Source of the DNA: Eremophila alpestris peregrina
Taxonomy: Eukaryota; Chordata; Aves; Passeriformes; Alaudidae
Reading direction: 5' to 3'
NCBI GenBank assembly: GCA_009792885.1
Contig: WMCF01000029.1
Coordinates: forward strand, 310,001-374,000
Length of the DNA: 64,000 nucleotides
Part shown: in pieces, positions 12,101-26,000 of the stretch
How the letters are laid out: each line of letters opens with the position of its first letter
Numbering within the stretch: position 1 is the stretch's first letter
Position numbers and translations under genes: made by a program
The notes under the pieces: generated by a model
Told to the model about the DNA's origin: nothing
What the model saw: only the letters and a program-made list of their open reading frames with translations
Database searches by the model: none

Positions 12101-15100
12101 TGAAGGTGGGAGTGGAGTCTTTTCTCAGCAGTGTTGGTCAAGTCTTAGCCCTCCCTGCTAAGAAACAGGTGGTTGGTAAAATGATAAAACCTTGCTGGCT
12201 TTCCTTCAAGATGGGCATCAGTGGCTGAGAATGGAAAGTTTATCATACAGGAAGAGACTGGGACATAGCAAATTCATATGCCAAGCTATATAATTGTCTA
12301 AACTGCAATCAGAAATACAACCAACAGCTTAAGAGAAGCTTTCAGAATCACTCAACCTACCACAGGCTACACTTTGAACTGTATCAGCTATTGACCCATC
12401 TAGTAACACCTATTTTCCAAGAGACTGAGTCAAGTGGGATAGACCAGTACCAGGAATCTGGGACAGATAAAGGGTCATTCTGGCAGAAAGGCAAAGACAG
12501 AACTGTTTTGAAGATGCATCACCCACACCAACCTTTGCCATTTCTAAAGACAAGCTGAACACCTGAGTCTTTCTAGGAAACGGCTAGAATCTCCATTTAA
12601 GCAACTACAGAGTTTTTGCTTCAGGTCATGAGTAGAAGAACAGGAGCTGAAAACTGAGGCAGGAGTATCTAATGGGAAAATGCTGGGAGACAGCCAATTC
12701 TCCAGACCTCCCCAGACAAATTCTCCAAATCATGGTTTGAAACACTCGGGACAAATATAGAATATTCAAAAAGAATTCTTAACACTCTACAGAGGAAGGG
12801 TGTCAACAGTTCACTCTGAGGCTTTGCTTTGTGTTTCTAGATCATCTGCTCAAGGATGAAACCCCGCTAGGCAGAGGAGGCAGCACAGCAGATGCCATGG
12901 CATCCATGAATACCTGAGCACTGGAGGGGCACAAACAGCCACTGGGGCTGGTTCACCCACAGCTCAGCTCCCTCTGTCCTGCTGGAACAGGAGCCACAGG
13001 AGCTCAACCAGAGGCAGGCCTGAGTTGGGCTGTCTTCATAAATTGATTTTCATGATTTTTATTAAGCTCTTTCTTTCAAGGCTGCTCTCCAACTTGAAGA
13101 TGCAATACTTGGAAAGCTGCAGAGTGTGGAGACTAGCAATCAAGCTTTCACAAGAAAAAGCAGCAGCTCACCATGCAAATGACTCCTCTGGCAGGAGCAC
13201 CAGGGAAGGGGACAAAGAATTCAGAGCAGGATCCAGGCCATACAACTGAGGTGTCTCCTGTTCTGCAGGAGATAACACCCATGTCTATGGACTGGTTGTG
13301 CATCCATCTGCCTGCACAGTTATTTACAGTATCTAAGTATGTATCCTTTCATTTATCTAAGCAGTCTCTCACTTCTATTTCTCTTTCTGCAAAACCATAA
13401 TATTTATCTCTATTTTAAGACAACAGAGCTACTTTTTCCCACAAAATTCCCAAAGTAGGGCAGTTCCCAGGGGCCATGGCTCCCTCCTCCCATGTCCTCA
13501 CTGCAGTTCAGGGCAGTGGGGGTGGTGGGGATGGGGATGGAGATGGGACATGTGCCCACGGGGCAGCAGTGGCTGTAGGAAGGTGGGCAGGCAGGAGCAC
13601 TCATCCCTGTGTGCGTGAGGATGTTTCTGACAGCAGGCAGGGCTCAGGCTTGGAAGTGTGGAATATGCTGCCACAGGGTATTTCTTTTTCGGTGTAAGCT
13701 GGGATGGCAGCTAACCCAGCTTTCTCTTTCTACCTGCCTAGTCCAATCTCTCTCTTGCCACAGCACTCTGTACACAGGAATGCACAGACCTGGCAATGCT
13801 CTGTTCTCACTCACACTCAGATAACTTTGCTGGGGATGACCATGCCTGGCACCTCTCAAGGTTGAGCCCCTGTTTTTCCCTACAGGCAAGCTCACACCTC
13901 CTATCATCACCCCTCATATCACCATTTCTCCAGTGGGCAGCAAGGGCAGATCTTTAAGGAGTCAGCAGCAAAGACCAACCCCCTCACCAGCATAAGCAAT
14001 GATCATACTCCCAACCCACAGACAAAGGAGGTGGTGCTCAGCTCTGCATCCCCCCCGCTCCTCTACTTGTGGCAACACCTTCTGCTTTATCCTTCTCTTT
14101 TTTTCCCCTTGAAGAGTGAAAAAAATGCAAATAGGAGCTTATAAATTATCAATTCTTGATTGATTTTGCTGAGAAAAGCACATAAAACAATCACACAACA
14201 GAGGAGAAGAATAATTTAGCATTTCAAGTGGGGAATGGTGATGTTGCTGAAACAGCTCTATGCAGGCAGAGCACTCTCAAGCCACCCAGCAGGATCTCCC
14301 CACCCCAGCCTCTCCCTCCTGTCCTTTGAAATCACACAAACAAAGCCATAACCTTGTCTAGCAGATGCCTCTGCATTTCCATTAGCAGGACAATGCCCTT
14401 CCAAGTTACCTGAGAGTACTCATGAGTGCAGCTCCATGAACACAGGCTTTCACCAAGAAGATCCTGTGGTTTGACATTCCAGGATAGAGCCACAACCTGC
14501 AAAATTACTGCCAGCAGAGCAAGACTTATGCATGAAAGACTACAGTTTAAGCCCCAGAAGCTGGATGCTGTTAGGCAGAGCTATTAAGAGCAAGTCCCTG
14601 CAATCAGTCTGCATCAACAACTTGCCACTGCAGAGGATTCATGCAATTGTTGTCCTCCTGTTCCTGCTTAGTTGCATACTAGCAGATATTTTAGAGCTCT
14701 TTGCCACTTGTGAAGTTTTAAAAGAATTGTTCTCTCAAGTGCTGGCTGCTCTAGAGTTTCTCCAACATCTCATGAAAACTTTCTTCCCTGAGTCTGCGTG
14801 GGAAGTCGGAATCCTTCCCCCAAAACTGGGTGATAGCAGCACCCACTGTCTGCCAAAAGGCTGCAATTGTCATGTTTCAACTGTTTATCCAGATTACAGC
14901 TGGCACCACATAACATTCCTCAGCCATACATGCAGCATTTAGGTTCAGTCTATAGAATTAGTACAACATTATAGTCAAACGCTTTCCAGGGCAGCTCATG
15001 AAACCACACAGGGATCACGTGCAAGTCAGAGGCATGAAAGAGCAAAACCAACCACCCCACTCTGCACCACTCAAAAAGCTCGTGTCTGGGGGCTGAGACT

Positions 15101-18100
15101 CTCCAGTGCCAGTGCAGACTTAAGCAGAAGTCAGCTGTTCCTGGAAGCAATGATTTAACAGAGAGGAGGAACAGGAGGCCAAGATCCCCACCAAAGGCTT
15201 TGCTCTCTACTACAGCTCAAGGAGCTCTACAGGTGCTCAAGGCTCCTGTTGCACCTTCTGCTCTTAAACCTTGAGATCTCAAATGTCACCAACACCTGGA
15301 GCAATGTAGAACACTGGCCAAAACCTGGTGATAGAGCTTGAGCTAAACTGCAACACGCAAAGATAGTGCCTGTGTCCTGAGCCATACTGCTACAGCAGCA
15401 CTGGCATTGGGGTTTGATGCATTTGGGGGTTTTTCAATACATTCACTTCTTCCTTTTTGGCCACAGAAGCCCACTGTGCTAAACAGACAAATCCAATACT
15501 TGGATTCTGGATGTAATGGAATATTATTTAGCTGGGAGTAAAGACTGCATGTACTACCTCAGAACTAAATTTTAAATTATCTGGGGTCTGTGCATGTTTT
15601 TGGTTCTGGAGAAAAGAGCATTTTCCACACAGTCTAAACTTGACTTACTTCTCTTCTTGCCTTTTACAGAGAGTGATTTTATTGTTAATCACATTGTGGG
15701 GGGGGGAATATATATACATTATTTAGAAATAAATAAAGAAGATGCTGAAAGAGGTGATGGCTTGTAGATGGGAAATTATATTCCTTCACAGCTGCAGGAA
15801 CGATCTGATTAGGATCCAATCCCTCCACATCCCTCATGTGCTAAGTCATCTCTACGGAGGTGAAATTGCCTGAGGGTGAGGGATGGAGGGAGGGGGATGT
15901 GCAGAGGGAGGCTCTGATACAATGTGGTACCAAAAGAATTGTGCATTTGCCCTCTGGTCATCTTACAAAATGAGGAATTTCCTTCGGCACTGAAGGACCT
16001 TTGCTGCAGATTTTGGCAGCAACATCTTCTAAAACTATGGTTTCCTTGCTCATTTATGTGCATATCTGGATCCTCTGCAGGAGCTAGAAATTCATCCACC
16101 CTTTTTTGGTCTGTTTCCCTTCTCTCCAGACTTACCACCTTCCTTACAAGTCTGCCTTTCAGCTCTCTCTTGCTGCTGTTTCCAAGCTGCGTAGGAAACC
16201 AAAAAAGTGTGCCAGCACTGCTCCACCAAGCTTTATTCCAGCTGCCTCTGGCTAGATTTTCAGCATATAGTAAGAATAGCCATTTTTTCCCCCTTTTCAG
16301 AAGTCAGTTTCCTCTTTTCCAGATGGCACAATTAGTCCAAATAAACTGCTGGGGAACTCCCCACCATTAGCTGCCCTCCTGAGAAAACAGTCCCCTGCTC
16401 CTCATGCATCTGGGCACACCTCTGATCCACAGGCAGGGTTCCAGGCTGTTACTGCTGCTGGGATGCACAATCCCTTCACCACTACACAAATAAATCCTGA
16501 GGTTTGTTTCCTCTTCCCTCTTACTTTCATATTGACTTTTGTTGTGGCTGAGGAAATAGAGCCCTAAAGACGACACAAGGACAGAGAAAGTAGAGCAAAC
16601 GAGATCAAAGATTCCAATTTACTCTGCCCCATCCCTTGTAGGAATTGAAGATCAGCTGGCAGTAAAGCTTTAATAGCAGTATTAAAAGGCAAATAAAAGG
16701 GAGTTTTTTTACAATGAACTGTGTGACAAGCATACAAAAGGCACAGATGCAGGACACTGCCTGTTGACACCCAAAAGGAGATTTCTGCAGATCTTAGACA
16801 CAAGGACAATCATCACCCAGGCCATGACAGCCCCTCCAGTACCTGGAAAATGGAGAGCTTTGTAGGGGCTGGGGGTGCCCCTTGCTTCAACTCCAAATGG
16901 ATAACAAGGCCAATTCAGGCCTCCTAATCCACCACCACCTGCATTTACTCAGACATGGGACTTCCCAGGCCAGAAACCTCAGCCCTGCACAGCTCCCATG
17001 CTGCCAACTCCCAGGGACACAGGCTATCAGGACAACCCCATCCCTTCCCCACCCCATCCCAGCAGGAATATCATCACACCACTTCAGAAACAGTCAAAAC
17101 AGAGCATTTACCTGTCCCTGCAATTCAGGAACTGGGACACTGCACCAAAGGGAACCCCAGGCTGGGCTGCAGAGTTATGCAAGCTAAAGCAGCAGAGCAC
17201 AGCTGTAATTTGTCATATGCCACCTAGAACACAGCTCACACAGCCAAAATGAGAATTTTTTAGAGGCAGTGACAAAGAGTAAAACAATCTCAGGCCCAAG
17301 TGACTTCATGGCCAAAGATTATCGGGTGCACTGAAATAATCTTGGAGGGCTGTGCTTAAAGCAGCTCTGATATGAGAATAGATTCTCTTTGTGCAGTCTC
17401 CTTCATCAGAGTCACTTGGTTCCAACAGATCAAAAGACAGATTCAAACATCATGACTGTGCCAACACACCAGGGAGCAAAGGCTGCAGACCAGGAACAGC
17501 CTCGGCCCCAAAAACCTCCAAGATCTGTTTTTGTTTTCCATCAACACAAAAATAAATCATTCCCTGTCCCTCTATCCACACACACCATCTTTATTTTTTT
17601 TGCACTTGCTGGTTCAAACTCAGCCAAATTCATTAGTTTAGGTCACGTTTATGGATGCCACATGCTGTACAGCCATGAAACAAAAAGCAAGCTTGGCTCT
17701 TGGGTGCAAAACATTCTTCCTGTGTCCATTGCAGCTGAGGTCACAAGAACAACAAATTCACTAGAACTTAGCTGGTGCATACTACAGCTTTGTTTCCAAC
17801 CACAAAACATTCCTCAAAAACAATGTCCAAGAAAGTGCTGTTGCTCTTTAAGCATTATGTTTCCCAGGGGTAAACGTTGGGTTATTGACTGTAGGGAAGG
17901 CGAGGAAAAGCTTTTGTTCCTATTTGGGGATTCATTTGGCTGCAATTCTTTCCTCATCATAAGTTATGTATTTATTTATATTTTATTAAAGCATCTAGAG
18001 GCCTTTGGGAGTAGATGCCTAGGAATAGAAAAAAAAAAATTAAAATGAAATTAAAAATCCTCAGAGTGATCAGGATTGCTGCCTTCTGCATGTGACTCAA

Positions 18101-18417
18101 GGCAAGGCTCTGCCTGATCACCCCTCTCTCTCTGACCCCGCTGCCTTCCCCTGCACCACCAAAAATTCAAAAATTGGTGTCTTCACTAACCCCTCACTCC
18201 TCTCCTCTGAGCTGGTGGCTCCTGCCATCCCCAGCCCCTCTCTGCCCCATGCCAAAGGTCTGGCTGGTGAGACAGCACAAACCCTGATGGCCAGCACAGT
18301 ATGTGCTCCAGCCGACATCAAAAGCTGCTTCATGAGCTCCTTTTAATGAAGAGGGAAAAAGCCTCCTCTCTGCTGCTGAACACAGCTGAGCACAGCTCCC
18401 TCCTCCTGCCCCCTTTG

Positions 18418-18795
18418 CAAATTACCGGGATATTGTCACTAATTATCAGGCTCAACAAGTGAAATGGTGCAATTTGCTAAAGACACGCTGGAGAAGGGAT
18501 GAGAAAAGTGGGGCTCGGAGGAGAGGGGAGTGTGGAGGAGCCCTTGGGGCTGGGAGCCATGGGCAGCCCACGGGGGCCAGCTCCTGGCACAGGGAGGGGT
18601 CCTGCTGGCAGCACTGTTGTGTTTGCATTTCACAGTGTTTGCTTTTTTTTTCCTGCTTGATGTTTACTTCAAGCATTGCACTCTGAGGGCTTATAAAGAG
18701 GATTAAGTGGTGAGGAGGTCTCGCAGAGTTAGGAGGAATTAATCAAGCGGTAATCAGGAAGGAAATTAATCTGAAGAGTTAATTAATCAGCCAAG
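18418..18795. other. Two TAAT-rich patches, candidate regulatory region
   Basis: CACTAATTATCAGG near 18440 and a dense group at 18735-18790 (GGAATTAATCAAGCGG, GGTAATCAGG, GTTAATTAATCAG) flank a GC-rich middle. No repeat family was recognised. Confidence 0.22.
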
Positions 18796-19189
18796 GCAGG
18801 GAGACTGCAGCCAGTTGTCCCTATCACACCTTCCAGGTTGCTGTTTCGTGCAGCAGCACGGCAGCAGGGAAAGGAGAAGGCAGTCCAGGGCTGGGTGGCT
18901 GCTCAGCCACTCCTCCACACTGTCTAAGGAGAAAAGAAAAGCCCAATGGGCCCAGGAGGTTTCCTTACCCACATCCCCCCCATGAAGAGACCTCACTAAG
19001 GACATCTCCACCCATGTGACATGTGGTGAGTACTTGTCATCATCTCCTCCCTGCCCCCAGACCAACTTTCCAGAGGCTGCAGCATCCATTTCAGAGACTC
19101 TTTCGTGCTCCAAAGAGGCAAGAGTTTCTTTCCTTTGGAAAAGGGACCTAGATATGCAGCCCCCAGGTTTTTCATTGCTTAATTGATTC

Positions 19190-19430
19190 TACATACCCCA
19201 TGTTTTCCTTCCAGCATCCTAAATAGTCCTTTTAGTTCCTCATTGTTCAACTCTTCTAAATATGCACCGCTGGGGATTGCTTCCCTTCAATCTGGTCTAG
19301 CTGCATTTTATATATTTAGTTTTTCTTTTTCCTAATCTTTTTTTACAATACATTCCCTGAAGAACCTTAATCATTTCAGTTGCTCTTCTCTGAATTCCTT
19401 CCAAAAGGCGTCAGGCAGAGTGTTTTGCAA
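19190..19430 (-). repeat. Old, decayed CR1/L3-type LINE relic
   Basis: TTCCAGCATCCTAAATAGTC followed by CTTTTAGTTCCTCATTGTTC, and further on ACCTTAATCATTTCAGTTGC with TCTTCTCTGAATTCCTTCCA, correspond in order to internal segments near the 3' end of ancient CR1 elements on the reverse strand. About 90 nt of unrelated or decayed AT-rich sequence lies between. Ends are approximate. Confidence 0.55.
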
Positions 19431-19659
19431 ATTTGTTCTTGTCCCTTCCGGGCTGCATTTTGACTGATGCCTGTTTCCCTTGTGATGAGACATGCCCCAC
19501 ACAGGCTGCCTGATCAGAGATGCTCAACCTTCATCACAGCCTGAAGCACTTGGGGGAAGAAAACTCCCCAACTCACAAGGGCTGCAACATGATGCATCTT
19601 TGAACTTAAAAAACACAGACTGGTTAGCAAAGACATCTGAAATCTCAGTCATTTCACCA

Positions 19660-19674
19660 TTATTATTATTATTA
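19660..19674. repeat. (TAT)n short repeat
   Basis: Five copies of a TAT/ATT trinucleotide followed by ACTAG. Confidence 0.85.
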
Positions 19675-19815
19675 CTAGATTCCTTTTTATGCACTGAGCA
19701 GACATTTTAATTGGCTGGATGTGGGTAGTAGTTTCTATTGTGCAGACTGCAAGCAAAGGTTCATCCCTATGTGCTGCCACAATAGCTACAGCCAGTTTGG
19801 AGCCAAGCCCAAGGT

Positions 19816-19862
19816 GCCCCAAAAAAGCTCCTTCAAACTGCCCCAAACCAGCTCCTTCAAAG
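19816..19862. repeat. 24/23-nt tandem duplication
   Basis: Two adjacent units begin with GCCCCAAA and share AGCTCCTTCAAA. The second is one base shorter. Confidence 0.85.
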
Positions 19863-21559
19863 CCCCTTCTTCAGAGGGCAGCAGGGCCCATCCCTCCACG
19901 TGGTCACCCACAATCACTGAGATTCAGGATGTGACAGAATCATTGCAATAGACCATCAGCCCTAAACGTCAGATACACAACCTTCTTCCACCTAAACTGG
20001 ATCAAAATAAAAGGCAGGAACATTTCCTGTGCATTTCACAGGAAAGGATCTGTGGGACTGAGAGGTGAGGAACCACAGGTGGGACCTGGGGCATGCAGAG
20101 GTGAGGGGTGACTGGAGGGAACCCAGCTGCACCCAGGATGCTGGGTGGGGTTATAACTGGTCACGCTCAAACAATGATCTTCATCAGCAAAAGGCCCCAA
20201 AAAGTGACTAAAGCAGCCTCAGCAGAAACCAGATCCACTCCACAGCTTCATTACCCACTAAAGCCATTAAAGGAATTCATCCTTGTCATCCCTTTCCCTT
20301 TGAATAAGTTTTACTTCCAAGGAAGGCAGGGAAGGGCTACCTGTTGTCCTTGAGCAATTGCCACCCTCACACAGAAAGCTCCCACATCACCCAAAGCTGT
20401 CCCTCCCCCTAAACCATGAACTTGTCTCTTTTTTTTTTTTATATAATGACTATTTGCACACATCCTCCAGAACGAAAGCTGACCTCAAAAAATAAAGCTG
20501 AAAAGGCAGAAAAAAAATCACTGCTGTTCCCTAAAACAAAGCTAAGTGCTGCAGAGTTTGGAGGGAATGGTGAGATGCCCCTGACACATGCATATTTCTG
20601 GTTATCCTGACCCAGAGAAGCAGCTCCCCACAGATGACTTTGTACAGGGAAAAATCCTGCTCTTTTCTCACCTCTCCCACACTGCCTGTCTGTAAACAGC
20701 TGGACCCATTCCATTATAACTCACTACTACTGTGACCGCTGATTAAAAAAGATTGATTTAAATAATTTATAGCCTGCCCAGCACCACAGCACTCTGGCCA
20801 CCAACAGGTATCAAAAAGGGTTCTGATCTGGAAATCTCTCCATGCAAAGCCAGAGCCATGGATACCTCGGTAATCAATGCATCTTGGTGTGGTACCCAAA
20901 GAGCTGAGAGAAAAAGAGATGCTGCTGCTCCTCTCCACACTCATAATGGCACAAAGAGGGCACATTAGCAAATAGCAGCTTCTTCCTTTGAAATCCCCCA
21001 CCTTCCTTGCTCCAACAGAGACTAAGGAGTGAAGATCTAATCCCTGAGGGGGGTGCCACACTGTATTGACTTTAGGGGGGGTGCAAATTTTTTATTCTGG
21101 CTTTTCAGGTGGCAGTTTAAAGGAGAAGGCATTAAGCCCTTGCTTAGCATCTAAACCCATTGCAGGAGGACCCTAAAGCATCACCTGAAACAATCCCTGG
21201 GTCTCATAGAGAGGTATATGGGTAAAACAGAATAAACTGAAAGAATAAGCACCATGCACATACACACAAATATGTAAGCCTGGATATACATATGCTCAGA
21301 TAAATGCACACCCTCTCAGATGATGCTATCAAATACATTACTCTCCCAAATCCCTGCAGAGCAGTAGACCATCTCCAAGGTCATATTAGCATGGAAGTAA
21401 TATAATTCCATTACCCAGGCTCCTTTTCCCTCTTCTAGTTTTCTCTGTTGATGTTTGCTCTCTTAATTTTAAATGCCAGTCGTATATCTTATGGCCCAGC
21501 CTGGGACCACTTTGCTCAAGTAGTAGTAAACACATGGCTAAATTCACTCATTCTCCAGG

Positions 21560-21594
21560 AAAAGAAAAAAAAAAAGAGAGAAAGAAAGAAAAAA
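21560..21594. repeat. A/G low-complexity tract
   Basis: A purine-only tract made of A runs with interspersed AG and AAAG units. Confidence 0.85.
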
Positions 21595-22535
21595 CCAAAA
21601 TGGAAGTTTTCCTGCATGAAATGCCCACATCCACCAGTGAGATGATTGACACTGAGTTTGCTGAAAGGTGCCGTAACTAACCCGGGCTCAGGGAACAACC
21701 AGAGCAGGCAGGGTGGTATCAGAGAAAATCCACACATGCTGCTCTTGTCAGGAGAAAAACATCCAAGGGGCTGTAGCTCAGCTGCCAACAGCGAGCTGTG
21801 TGAGCCTCCCGGAGCAGGGATGCAGTTCAGAGCTTGCACTGAAGGGTGTTGGCCAATTCCCCGGGTGAGGAAAATTCTCCAGTCAGAAAGCTGGGCCAAG
21901 TGCCTGACAGCAGGGGGAAACAGGGCAGGAGGGGGGAGCAGCCTGCAAAACAAGCTCCAGAGAGAGAGGGGATGGAGGGGAGTGCAGGCAGGAGCTGCCA
22001 CAGCCACTCTGCCCCATGGACAGTAGTACTGCTCCACACAAGCCCTCTGCCCCCTTCTGCAGGGAGTTTGTCCTTCACAGCAGACAGGTGTTTAGAGAGC
22101 TGGGCCCTTGGGGTCACAGCACACAAAACCTCTTGGAAAGCTGGCTCCACTTCTTCAGTCCACACCCTGAATTCCCCCTTGCTGGACACCATCCTCCTCT
22201 ATGCACCAAAGCCTTTCCTAACCTGTCTACAAATCTTCCTGAAGTTCAGGCCATTATTCTTTGTCTATTCATCTTCTGAAAACATCTCTAATCTCTCTCT
22301 TTTTTACCTTTCATTGCCTGCAGAAAGCCCTGATAATATAACCTCCTTCACACCTCATCTCTTCTAGCTGACACCATAACAAAGTTTAATAATAACAATC
22401 TCCAACAAAGAGAGTGGTAAAGGAGCACAGGAAGCACTTTTCACCAGAGATCTGCCAGGAACATTCATCTCAAAAGACACTTAGACTTCTTCCAAAACTC
22501 CCATGTTACACTTTGTGGCAAGCCTGTGCTGATTG

Positions 22536-22571
22536 AAGGCCACACAGGAGGTCAAGGCTACGCAGGAGATC
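22536..22571. repeat. 18-nt tandem duplication
   Basis: AAGGCCACACAGGAGGTC is followed directly by AAGGCTACGCAGGAGATC, with three substitutions. Confidence 0.85.
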
Positions 22572-22968
22572 AGCACTCACACCTGCCCTTCAAAGGAGAT
22601 GCTCAGGACAGCATTTCAGGATGCTTTCACCCTCAGCATGCTCCATCTTTGGGTTTCCCAGTCTTTTACCAAGTCTAAAGGACAGTCTTGAGGCTTATTC
22701 TGCTACCAGAGCTCCAAATGCTTCTGCATCCACTTAATGAGGAGCCCACCCCTCCTGGGTGGCTGTGGAGGGAGTCTGCGGTGATTCCTCTCGTTAAAAG
22801 CTACTCCAACATCAAACTGATGAACTGTCCAAGGCAGACTTTTTAGCAGAGGATAAATAAAAATCCAGCCAGTGTATTTTAACAGTCTGCAAGGCATCAT
22901 TTCTACCTGGCTGACCCTTAGCCCTGTGCAAGCTCAGGATGGCTCACTGGTCTGCTGGGCACAGCAGG

Positions 22969-23002
22969 GAACCTGTCTCAGTCCTGAACCTGTCTCAGTC
23001 CC
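22969..23002. repeat. 17-nt tandem duplication
   Basis: Two adjacent copies of GAACCTGTCTCAGTCC plus T or C, differing only in the last base. Confidence 0.9.
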
Positions 23003-26000
23003 AGTCTTCTCATCAACACCATGCAAACTTACCCACTGAGTTACTGTGAGTAAAGCTCTTTTTCTCCAGTGAAACACTTTATTAAGTACCATCCCCTGCT
23101 CCCATCCTACACACCCCAGCACTCATTAGACATTAAACCCAGGACTGGCGAAGGATGTTAGAGGAATCTCAGTAGGATTTGTCTATTTAATTCCCTCTGC
23201 TACTTTTTAAACTACTATGCTTAGAAAAATGCTGGCACATATGTACGTCTCAACAGGTGGCCAGTAATGAAATTATCTGCCAGCTGCTTTCTCAGTAAAG
23301 CTCAGCTAATCTGGTAAGAGGAGCACCCCCAACAACAGCAACCAAAAATAAAAAAATAGTACCACTGAAATGGCAGATCTCAGAGCTGCTGTCACAGCTG
23401 ATGGGGGCTGGAACAAGGGTGCATCCTTGGGTCCTCACTCCTCCAGAAGTGCAGGCACAGCATCTCCCCACCTCCCAGCCCACATTTCCCATGTCTGAGG
23501 CAGAAGGAAAGGCAGAGCCACAGCAAAAGCCTGATCTGTGCATTTGTGATACGCCCCAGAAACGGGGATAAACAACCTCAGACAGATGAGAACGTGTAGT
23601 TTCTTTATCCTCCAGGAGCCAATATTTACTAGAAACATTTCCCTCAGCCTACAGCTTCTAGGAAATTACAGCATGATATGCTGAAGATTTCACTTGGTAC
23701 CACAATGTGTTTGACCCCCTGCTCTTCAACAGCTGCAGCTCGAGGCATGAGCACAGAGCCTGCAGTGCTTCTGTTCACTCAAAACACGTGCAGGAGTGTG
23801 CACTCCTGTTTCCAGGCTCTAAATGTACAAGTTTAAATTCAAATCTTTAAACTGTGATAATTCAGGAAGGCACTGAGATGGCTTTGTTGAATCTGATCTG
23901 ACTGTGATAGAAACATGAGATTAAATAACTTCCATGCAGTTCCCCCTGCTCTGCTCTGGCATAAGTTTGTGTATTTTGCATTTGTTCCACCCCTTCTTAA
24001 TCAAGACAGTCATAGCTTCTCAATAATTTAATCTGGCAGAACTGTGCTGGGCTGTGCATCAACCAAACCTCTTTATCAAGACAACATATTTCAGTAAAAC
24101 TTTCAAGGACTGCAGTGGAGCCACATCTGTGGGTAGCACATCTCCCATAGCTACTGTCTTACTAGACCTATAAAAGAAATTAAAATTCAACCACCAACCT
24201 TCCATCTCCCACACCACTAACCAAAATGGGAAACACTTCCTGCTCCCTCCTCTCCCCAGCCTCCTCCTGCCTTCCCCATTCACACCCCAAAAAAAGCCAG
24301 AAGCCCTGCTTTCCCTCCTCCTCCACTGATCAAGACATGCCAGCACGCTTAGGAAATCATTAGCGCAAATTGCAGCCAAGATCATTTATCCTTACAGAGC
24401 CTGCCCAGCCACTCCTGGGCTCTGAAGCTCCACAAAAACAAATAGGGCACTCACCACCAGCCATTAACAGCTTCATAAAGCCCCTCCATGCCTGTGTTCC
24501 ATGGGAGAAGAGGAGTTTCTTCCTTCTATTTGGTGAGGGTGACATGAGGAATTTGTCCAGTGAGAGCCTGGACTGCCACTTGGCCTCTCCATCCTCCTTC
24601 CACACACTCATTTCTTCACATCTCCTGCCTGGAACTTCCCAACATCTTTGCATGTCATAGTGCACTGCAGATACTGATGTTGAGCCTTCAGAATTCATGT
24701 GTCATAGAAGAGAGTTCAGAGGTCCTTGTGTGTACATGCCAACTTCTGATAGTAAAATACTTGGAAATGGCTCCTGGGAAAAGCACTCAGGTGCTGAGTT
24801 CAAAACTTAAGTCTCTCCACTAAGAATAGAGGATGTTAGAGAATCCTGAATTTGCACAAAATCCTGGTGGTTTTGAAAACCACAAATTTTAATTTTGTTT
24901 AAAAAAAAAAAAGGAAATTCAAAGGTAAAGCCTGATCCAAGGATAAAGTATGCATTTTTGCTACTGGTTGGAAACCAGGATTCATCCTCAAGGCACAGTT
25001 TCAGACAGCATGCTGCCTCCCTGCCTGCATCCAGGAAGGTTTCCAAAGGCAGGTATCAAAGCAGAGCAGCACAGCAAGTAGGAATTTGAACTAATGTGCC
25101 TTTTGCAAAAGGAGAGCTTACACAGCTTTCTGCAAGCTGTCTAATAGCAGGTAAATAAATGCCAGGTTTTGCCTCAATGAAATAACAAAATAAGGCATTA
25201 AAAAGAGAGAGGCACCTGGCAGGCATTCAAAGGCCCAGTAGCACATCCTAGTAAAATACTCAATCAACAAAATTTAATAGCACCTCTCCTCTTTTAGAAG
25301 AAAAGCAGAACTTCATTCCTTTCTGACAGATTAACACAAAGCCTGCCCACAAGGCTGGTCCCAAAACCCTCATCTGAAGCTGGCAAAGCTCTGGCAGGAG
25401 CAAACCCAAGTGAGAAGCCCTCTGCTGAAGCCTCCCAGAACCCAACATGGATTCCAGGTTCTTCACTGGGATGCACTTAAAAGAAAGTAACTTTTCTTGG
25501 TGCAACCTGATCACAGCGAGTTCAGCAGAACCCAAATCAATGCCTTTACCTACACATATCAAAAGGCAGGAAAGTGCCCTGCTTTACCCTTACAACTTCA
25601 GCTTTAATGTGCCAGAGTGGGACACGTGTGCTCTGCTGATGAGGGGTTTTGGCACGTGCTGACATCCCATTAACTCCAGTATCACGTTAACAGGCAGAAG
25701 CAGCCAAGAAGCATTACTAGAAATCTTTAAGCAGAGAGAATAAGCTCACATCACTCCTAAATATACCAGCAGCATAATGGATTTAGAAAGAAAAGAAACA
25801 TAGTGAAGACAATGTGTTTTGTTATTAAGAACTAAGTAATAGTACAAAAAAAAAGGAAGAAATAGCTAAAATCCAGCTGCCCTGCAGCAGGAGGGTGGAA
25901 TGGGATTTCTGCAGACATTCAGAAGTAAAAGGCTGTATCTAATTCCAATTTCTATCACAATTCCTTAGATCAAGGGAGATTGAGAACAAACAGGATACAG

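Noticed and set aside
17389..18048. 219-codon plus-strand open frame
   Set aside because: No recognisable motif; it ends in a poly-lysine stretch encoded by an A run.
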